Assembly (NCBI RefSeq): GCF_038502225.1
Contig: NC_091346.1
Location: forward strand, 9,199,293-9,263,292
Reading direction: 5' to 3'
Length of the DNA stretch: 64,000 nt
DNA from: Cherax quadricarinatus
Taxonomy: Eukaryota > Arthropoda > Malacostraca > Decapoda > Parastacidae
Part shown: piece after piece, positions 57,319 through 64,000 of the stretch
Numbering within the stretch: the first letter of the stretch is position 1
Layout: each line of letters begins with the position of its first letter
Notes under the pieces: model-generated
Databases searched by the model: none
What the model saw: the letters and a program-made list of their open reading frames with translations, nothing else
What the model was told of the DNA's origin: nothing
Position numbers and translations under genes: made by a program

Positions 57319-58968
57319 ATGGACAACGAGACATTCTCAGATTATGGCGTCAGCACGTTTGAGAGCTACTTCCTACTGGTGAACGGAAGCTGTGGGAGTG
57401 ACAACGTCACTGACTTCCTCAACGTGAGCAACTTGTACCCTCTGGATCTGGCTATACCTCTCTATGGGTACGCAATGCCAGTATTGCTCCTTGTAACGAC
57501 TGTTGCCAACACTATCATCGTTGCCGTCTTGTGGCAACACCACATGCGTTCCCCAACTAACGCTGTGCTCATGGCTATGGCGCTCTCAGACATGCTCACT
57601 GTGCTCTTCCCGGAACCCGTCTTCTTCTACATGTACACACTAAGCAATCATGCTAAGCCCCTCTATCCCCAAGCCGCTTGCTATGCCTGGGGCTTTCTAC
57701 ACGAAGACATCCCCAACTTGTTTCACACAGCATCCATCTGGTTGACGGTGGCCCTGGCTGTACAGCGGTACATTTATGTGTGTCACCCTCCTCTGGCCCG
57801 CACCTGGTGTACACTTCCCCGCGTCATCAATGCTATCATCTGGATCTTCATCTTCGCCACCATTCACCAGGCGCCCAGATTCTTCGACACCGTGTATGAC
57901 TCCGTGGAAGTTAAATGGCAAGGCGAGTGTGTATTTGTATGTAGCGAGAGGTTCAGCGACTGGGTGACCCAAATTACTCCCAACATTTACTTTCCAATAT
58001 ACTTCTGGTTCCGGGTGGTGTTCGTGCATCTGGGTCCCTGCACGTTGCTGGTAGTGCTCAACCTTCTCCTCTTCAGGGCCATGAAAGAAGCACAGAAGCG
58101 CAGGAAGAAACTTTTAAATGACAAGAACTCGAAGAGGGAATGCAAGAAACTGAGGGATTCCAACTGCACCACACTGATGCTGATCGCTGTTGTGTCCGTC
58201 TTCCTGGTGACTGAGATTCCTCTTGCAATAATAACTCTCCTTCACATCATAACCAACATGGGAGTCGAACTTATCTCCAACGATTCCTATTACATGCTTA
58301 TGTATTTCTTCATTATCTCTAATTCCTTCATCATATTCTCCTACCCCATAAACTTTGCCATCTATTGTGGCATGTCGCGACAGTTTAGAGAGACATTCCG
58401 CGATCTCTTCATTCGTGGACACGGAACACCGCGGAGAAAAGATTCGACCCGCTACTCAACGAACAACAGTCGCCCACGCACCATCCGCTCCTGCACCTCT
58501 GAAACGGGTATATATGGACGGGTGGCACTTGGAGAAGGTACCGACTCTCGCCGCCCTTCTGTTGTTTGTCATCTTCCAGCCAAGTTATCGAATCAAAATT
58601 CTCTTCACATCGGCATTAATAACTGTGTCGCCAGCGTCTTCGATCCACCAGGCGAGACATCAGTGTTCTCACAGGATAACCAGACTATCATATCCAAGTC
58701 ATCAGACCTGTTGTGTAGCTCCCAGATTTTCGATTATAGTCATCGTGAAACATTAGAGGCAGGAATCACGAAAGACAAGACACTTTTACAAATCACTAAA
58801 CCCAAAAAGGAGGAAAAAGACAAGTCAGTGACCAATATGCATAAAGATGGGCGACGCAGCCCCACCTCAAACCTCAGAGTTCATTTCGAGAGTCCAGGTA
58901 TTGGCAGCAGCTGTAGCCTGGGCATTAACATCAACGACACAGCTCCAGTGTTTGAAACACTCCTCTAA
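57319..58968 (+). CDS. SPR: Sex peptide / myoinhibitory peptide receptor-like GPCR
   Basis: A 549-residue class A GPCR of the plasma membrane. The family is the insect sex-peptide receptor group, whose ancestral ligands are myoinhibitory peptides (allatostatin B), signalling through G proteins. The N-terminus has four N-glycosylation sequons (N3, N22, N29, N35). Seven membrane segments lie at about 49-72, 80-104, 130-152, 168-186, 222-252, 284-311 and 325-349. Family marks: SPTNAVLMAMALSDMLTV in TM2, AVQRYIYVCHPPLARTWCT with QRY in place of DRY, HQAPRFFD after TM4, KECKKLR-like RECKKLRDSNCTTLMLI entering TM6, and SYPINFAIYCGMSRQFRETF in TM7 and helix 8. A disulfide is likely between C121 and C204 or C208. 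The roughly 180-residue tail is long and Ser/Thr-rich and ends ETLL, a class I PDZ-type ligand. The whole frame is one exon. It is the only intact host gene seen. Confidence 0.92.
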   Translation: MDNETFSDYGVSTFESYFLLVNGSCGSDNVTDFLNVSNLYPLDLAIPLYGYAMPVLLLVTTVANTIIVAVLWQHHMRSPTNAVLMAMALSDMLTVLFPEPVFFYMYTLSNHAKPLYPQAACYAWGFLHEDIPNLFHTASIWLTVALAVQRYIYVCHPPLARTWCTLPRVINAIIWIFIFATIHQAPRFFDTVYDSVEVKWQGECVFVCSERFSDWVTQITPNIYFPIYFWFRVVFVHLGPCTLLVVLNLLLFRAMKEAQKRRKKLLNDKNSKRECKKLRDSNCTTLMLIAVVSVFLVTEIPLAIITLLHIITNMGVELISNDSYYMLMYFFIISNSFIIFSYPINFAIYCGMSRQFRETFRDLFIRGHGTPRRKDSTRYSTNNSRPRTIRSCTSETGIYGRVALGEGTDSRRPSVVCHLPAKLSNQNSLHIGINNCVASVFDPPGETSVFSQDNQTIISKSSDLLCSSQIFDYSHRETLEAGITKDKTLLQITKPKKEEKDKSVTNMHKDGRRSPTSNLRVHFESPGIGSSCSLGININDTAPVFETLL

Positions 58969-59690
58969 AAATCAACTATCGCTTGCTTTGGTGGCCAAGG
59001 TCACCCTGATGATAGAACAGTTGCAATGGTGAGGAAATTATATTTTTTCTGTTTATTATGCTCCAAATGCATTAGATTGAATACTAGAATAGGGTTTATT
59101 GTATTGTAGTAGCTTCTGGTTAAAAGGGGCAGCCAAAAAAAGGGATGTAATATGTTTAAGTATTTAATTAAATATGTGGGTAACACGTGTGTACATCAGG
59201 TTTATTTTTTAAATTTACCTGCAGAGGTGTACACAAGGTACGACAAGGTAACCAATGCACAAAACGTTGTTCAAAAGAAATATTCGTAATTAAACACATT
59301 GTTATTGATAAAACAGAACAGAGGCTCATGATAGTGCCACCTAATACAGAATAACTAGTCACTTATTTATGTATTTAAAGTCAATATCACCAGGAAAACC
59401 GAAGTGACCAGTGTGACGAAAACGAGTTTCATCCCAGAGGTAAACAAACTGTTCCATAAAGCAAACAAGAGTTTCAGATGGATGAACAATAACAACAGTG
59501 GTAAGCACATTAGTGTTAGTAGTTAGAACATTAATTTAATTATAAAGAACGGGAACTTTAAAGTTAAAAAACAATGGAATGAGTGGCCCAAACAATACCT
59601 TCAGCGAGACCGACATCTGCATCACATAGACGACCAATTGTTCCAGCGGAACAAGAACAGTTTAGACATAAATAACAAGAGCTTCAGTTA
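58969..59690. other. 3' flank of the receptor gene
   Basis: AT-rich. TTTATT and ATTAAATAT stretches are present but no clear AATAAA close to the stop, so the polyadenylation site is not placed. There is no poly-A tract or direct repeat that would mark a retrocopy. Confidence 0.4.
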
Positions 59691-59719
59691 TATAATTACT
59701 CTTCCTACAAGTACATGAT

Positions 59720-59875
59720 ACATTTTATACAAATGTAGCTGACATCGGTGACATACTATATAGAAAACCACTGGTAATGTAGAGCATTCGGTATGCGACC
59801 CACCCCAGTCAGCTAACACCCAGGTACCTATTTACTGCTAGATGAGCAGAAACAGAAAGTGTCTTAATTAAATAC
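59720..59875 (-). mobile_element. SINE body fragment
   Basis: Minus-strand copy of the tRNA-derived SINE body: TGCGACCCACCCCAGTCAGC and ACACCCAGGTACCTATTTACTGCTAGATGAGCAG (plus reading), matching 25430-25520 and, inverted, 16430-16500. Confidence 0.6.
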
Positions 59876-59879
59876 GCTC

Positions 59880-60348
59880 AGATATTACCACCCGTACAGT
59901 GCAACAATGATTTCCTTGCAGGACGAACAACTGTATCAGTGGGGCAAACAATTTTAGTGTGGTAAGAGTTCACTTGGACGAACAATAATTTCAATTAGTC
60001 AGATCATAGTTTTAGTTAGACGAATCACATTATTTCATGAACGAGATATAATATTTCGTTATTTCAGAAACATTACCGAGTCGAACATAACTCAGTAGAA
60101 CGAGCAATAGTTTCAGTGGGAATACTAAACATCAGTGAGATAAACATTAGGAACAATGGATCAATCATTCCATTACGGTGGACGAACATTGGTTTCAATA
60201 TGTGGGAAAAAAATTTTTTTTAGTGAGAGTAGAAATGTTCGAGGTGGATCAAGCTGGACCTTTATATGTTTAGATGTGGAAAATATAATGGAATTGTGAA
60301 TAAATGTAAAGAGGAAAATATGTGAAATTGATGGTGACAGGAAGTGAA

Positions 60349-60350
<2 letters not shown>
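59880..60350. other. Unassigned; loose GAACAATAGTTTCAGTGG-type degenerate repeat
   Basis: Fragments such as GACGAACAATAATTTCA, AACGAGCAATAGTTTCAGTGG and GAACATTGGTTTCA recur every 25-60 bp from about 59460. They suggest a very old minisatellite. No gene. Confidence 0.4.

Positions 60351-60351
<1 letters not shown>

Positions 60352-60415
<64 letters not shown>
60352..60415. repeat. (TTA)n microsatellite, left border
   Basis: About 21 TTA triplets just before the CCA-rich domain. Confidence 0.97.
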
Positions 60416-60454
60416 AATAGTATTTTTGTTTTTAATTTAGCCTTAATACTATAC

Positions 60455-61082
60455 TGCCACCACCACCACTACTACTACTGCTGCTACTACTACTACGCCA
60501 CCACACCCCACCAACGCCACTCCACCGCCATTCACCACCTGCCACTGCCATTACCACATTACACCGCCACCACCACCACCGCCATCCACTACCACCACCG
60601 CCACCACCACCGCTACCACCACCACCACCACGTCTCCCACCACATCACCACCACCACCGCCTACCGCCGCCATAACACACCACCGCACCACACCACCGCC
60701 ACCTACCACCACCACCGCCACCGCCACCACCACCACCGCCATTCCCACTACATCCACCGCTGCAGCCACCACAACCACCACACCACCCACCACAACCACC
60801 GCAACACCCACTACATCCACCGCTGCAGCCACCACAACCACCGCAACACCACCACCACCGCCACCACCGCCACCACCACCGCCACCACCACCACCGCCAC
60901 CACCACCACCGCCACCACCGCCACCACCACCGCCACCACCACCACCGCCACCACCACCACCACCGCCACCACACCACCGCCACCACCGCCACCACCACCA
61001 CCACCACCACCACCTGCCACCGCCACCACCACCGCCACTGCACCACCTACTACCACCACCACCGCCACCACCACCACCGCCA

Positions 61083-61117
<35 letters not shown>

Positions 61118-62606
61118 ACGCCACCACCACCACCACTCCCACTCACCACCACCGCCACCACCGCCGCCGCCACCACCACCACCACCACCACCACCGCCAA
61201 CGCCACCACCACCGCCACCACCACCGCCACCAGCACCACCACCGCCACACCGCCGGCAACCACCACCACCGCCACCACACCACCGCCACCACCGCCACCA
61301 CCACCACCACCACCACCTCCTGCCACCGCTACCACCACCGCCACCGCACCACCACCACCACCACCGCCACCACCACCACCGCCACCACCAGCACCACCAC
61401 CACCACCGCCACCACTGCCACCACCGCCCCCACCACCACCACTGCCACCACCGCCACCGCCACCACCACCGCCACCGCCACCACCACCACCACCACCACC
61501 ACCAGCACCACCGCCAGCACCACCACCGCCACCACCGACCACCACCACCACCACCACCGCCACCGCACCACCGTTACACCACCACCACTACCACCACCTT
61601 ACTACCACCAGCACCACCACCGCCACCACCTACCAACGCCACACTACCACACCACCACCGCTACTACCACCACTGCCACCACCGCCACCACCGCCAGCAC
61701 CATCACTCCCACTACTCCACCACCGGCCTGCTGCCACCACCACCACCACCGCCACGCCACCACCACCGCACCACCACCGCCACCAGCACCACCACCGCCA
61801 CCACCGCCAACCACTACCACCGCTACCACCACCGCCACCACCACCGCCACCACCGCCACTACCAAGCCACCACTTACCACCTGCACAACATACCACCACC
61901 AACTGCCAACCACTACCACTATTATTACTACACTAGCATACACTAGCACTCTGCTACCACGATCACTACCAACAGTACTACCTAATAGTACTACTACCAC
62001 ACACGCACTACCATTACCGCTACACGACTACTCAACAGCACCACCAATAGCACCTACCACTACCACTGCCACTACTGCCTACTACTAATAGTACCACAAC
62101 AGCACCTACCACCACCACCTCACTGCCACCACCGCCCACCACCATCACGCCACCGCAACACCATACCACCACCATTGCCACCACCACGCACCACCACCAC
62201 TCCACCGCCACCACTCCAGCATTACCACCACCACCGCCACCACCACCACCACCGCCACTACCACGATACCTACCACTGCACCACCGCATACCACACACAC
62301 AGCACCACCACAGCACCACCACCGCCACACCACCACCACTACAGCACACTAATAGCACCTTACCACCACCACCGCCACCAGCACCACCACCACTATAGCA
62401 CCACCACAGCACCACCACCACCACCGCCACCACCGCTACCACTCCACCACCACCACACCGCACCACCACACCTACCACCACCACCACCACCACCACCACA
62501 CCTACTACTACTAGTACTACAACTACTACTGCTACTGCTACTACTACTACTACAACTACTACTACTACTGCTACTAATACTGCTACTATTACTACTACTA
62601 CTACTA
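60455..62606. repeat. 2.1-kb CCA/CCG/CTA triplet domain
   Basis: Almost entirely triplets of CAC/CCA with CCG, CTA and TTA interruptions. The middle (60830-61560) is mainly (CCA)nCCG. The edges grade into CTA and TTA triplets. Some larger blocks recur (60990-61050 with 61280-61350). Long frames on both strands (530 codons plus, 250 minus) are pure His/Thr/Pro or Gly/Val repeats and are not genes. Confidence 0.97.
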
Positions 62607-62627
62607 AAAATAACAATAGTTACCAAG

Positions 62628-62677
<50 letters not shown>
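62628..62677. repeat. (TTA)n microsatellite, right border
   Basis: About 16 TTA triplets at the other end of the CCA-rich domain, on the same strand as the left tract. Confidence 0.97.
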
Positions 62678-62679
62678 CC

Positions 62680-62984
62680 CGTAAAGGGAAAGTTTAAAAA
62701 GTTGCCTTTTTTTTATATCCTTTTCTACTTCTTATCCTTCGTCTAACTTTTGTATTTATATCGTTCATACCTCAAGAACGCTTCTTCGGATGTTCTTCAA
62801 CTATTCAACACTTACATAAAGTAACATGGACCAGATTCATAGTACAGTTGCCAAGTTTACCTGGCCTGTGACCGGAGTTGTTGACCCATTCCCAGCATCC
62901 TGGAATGCCTGGAAAATCTTCCAGAATTGTCACTGATGTTGCTTCAAACCTTTCAAATTATCCTTTCTAAACGCCTTTATTATT
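62680..62984. other. Unassigned unique sequence
   Basis: AT-rich, no repeat or coding recognised. Confidence 0.4.
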
Positions 62985-63650
62985 TAATGGCTGAGGCATC
63001 TTAGTGCCTGGATAATTTAATGGCTGAGGCATCTTAGTGCCTGGATAATTTAATGGCTGAGGTATCTTAGTGCCTGGATAATTAATGTCTCAGGCATCTT
63101 AGTGCCTGGATAATTTAATGGCTGAGGCATCTTAGTGCCTGGATAATTTAATGGCTGAGGTATCTTAGTGCCTGGATAATTTAATGGCTGAGGTATCTTA
63201 GTGCCTGGATAATTTAATGGCTGAGGCATCTTAGTACCTGGATAATTTAATGGCTGAGGCATCTTAGTGCCTGGATAATTTAATGACTGAGGCATCTTAG
63301 TGCCTGGATAATTTAATGGCTGAGGCATCTTAGTGCCTGGATAATTTAATGGCTGAGGTATCTTAGTGCCTGGATAATTTAATGGTTGAGGCATCTTAGT
63401 ACCTGGATAATTTAATGGCTGAGGTATCTTAGTACCTGGATAATTTAATGGCTGAGGCATCTTAGTACCTGGATAATTTAATGGCTGAGGCATCTTAGTG
63501 CCTGGATAATTTAATGGCTGAGGCATCTTAGTGCCTGGATAATTTAATGGCTGAGGCATCTTAGTGCCTGGATAATTTAATGGCTGAGGCATCTTAGTAC
63601 CTGGATAATTTAATGGCTGAGGCATCTTAGTGCCTGGATAATTTAATAAG
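62985..63650. repeat. 33-bp satellite, about 20 units
   Basis: The unit is ATAATTTAATGGCTGAGGCA-TCTTAGTGCCTGG, with GCATC/GTATC and GTGCC/GTACC variants. It runs straight into the tail of a minus-strand LINE. The minus-strand 239-codon frame (NYPGTKMPQPL units) is a by-product. Confidence 0.97.
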
Positions 63651-63651
63651 A

Positions 63652-64000
63652 ACATAAGAACATAAGAAAGAAGGAACACTGCAACAGGTCTACTGACCCA
63701 TGCGGAGCAGGTCCATGTCCCCCGCGGATTAGCCCAATGATCCCCCCCCGGATTAGCCCAATGACCCACCCAGTCTGGTCACCTCCACTCAAGGAAGGAG
63801 CACGGCACCAGACCCAGCAGCACAAGCTAGTCAGGTCTAACTCACACCAACCCACACACACTCATGTATTTATCTAACCTCTTTTTAAAACTACACAACG
63901 TTTTAGCCTGAATAACTGTACTCGGGAGTTTGTTACACTCATCCACAACTCTATTACCAAACCAGTGCTTTCCTATATCCTTTCTGAATCTGAATTTTTC
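63652..64000 (-). mobile_element. CR1-like LINE 3' end, runs off the window
   Basis: Begins (3' end first) with TAAGAACATAAGAACATAAG, the reversed 8-bp tail. The 3' UTR and C-terminal coding follow, reading on the minus strand like 800-1110: GGAAAGCACTGGTTTGGTAA, then TTGTGGATGAGTGTAACAAA and GTGTGTGTGGGTTGGTGTGA. It is the same subfamily as 425-1112 and 9651-11763. The satellite/LINE junction is sharp. Confidence 0.85.

Noticed and set aside
60344..61936. 530-codon His/Thr/Pro-rich frame and Gly/Val-rich counterpart
   Set aside because: Pure CCA/CAC triplet repeat; no non-repetitive coding at either end.

Overview
The window looks like repeat-dominated nuclear DNA of a decapod crustacean (crayfish, lobster or shrimp type). 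The assignment is an inference from three things. There are several CR1-like LINEs whose 3' ends carry 8-bp tails of the TTCTTATG/TTCTTGTG kind and a 3' UTR I associate with decapod genomes. There are hammerhead-bearing Penelope-like remnants. And the one intact cellular gene is an arthropod-type sex-peptide/myoinhibitory-peptide receptor. By eye about a third of the 64 kb is tandem repeat.

Layout. 0-5.4 kb: a LINE fragment, a TIR element (MITE) sitting in TA microsatellite, duplicated TA/CA blocks carrying a tRNA-like SINE head, a 33-bp satellite, and an inverted pair of Penelope-like ends. 6-15.7 kb: a dispersed unique segment, then an 18-bp purine-rich minisatellite. That array is interrupted by a solo LTR with a 5-bp target duplication, and the LTR is itself interrupted by a CR1-like LINE with an uninterrupted 641-codon RT frame. 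15.7-23.3 kb: ribozyme-like fragments, a SINE piece and a nearly full-length but mutated CR1-like LINE on the minus strand (ORF1 with an SGNH esterase domain, ORF2 with endonuclease and RT). 23.7-31 kb: two small satellites, a third LINE and pyrimidine-rich low-complexity DNA. 31.1-37.8 kb: a 24-bp satellite of roughly 280 units, followed by an inverted copy of the 6-kb dispersed segment. 39.66-42.24 kb: a DNA-transposon-like element with inverted subterminal repeats, enclosing a broken gene of a multi-copy arthropod family of unknown function. 42.7-54.7 kb: 16/17-, 61-, 22-, 18- and 14-bp arrays, LINE 3' ends and the best hammerhead candidates. 57.3-59 kb: the receptor gene, in one open exon. 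60.3-64 kb: a 2-kb CCA-type triplet domain bounded by TTA tracts, a 33-bp satellite, and a LINE fragment running off the end.

Only the receptor looks like a functional host gene. The other coding sequence belongs to mobile elements. Many long open frames in the window come from repeat units whose length is a multiple of three and are not genes. The most interesting material is the set of hammerhead-ribozyme folds in the Penelope-like remnants (best at 48417-48457, 15798-15834 and 53604-53640), two of which show a coupled C3U/G8A change in the catalytic core, and the inverted-repeat element with the unknown gene at 39.66-42.24 kb. All identifications come from reading the sequence and from memory of the families; no search or folding program was run.
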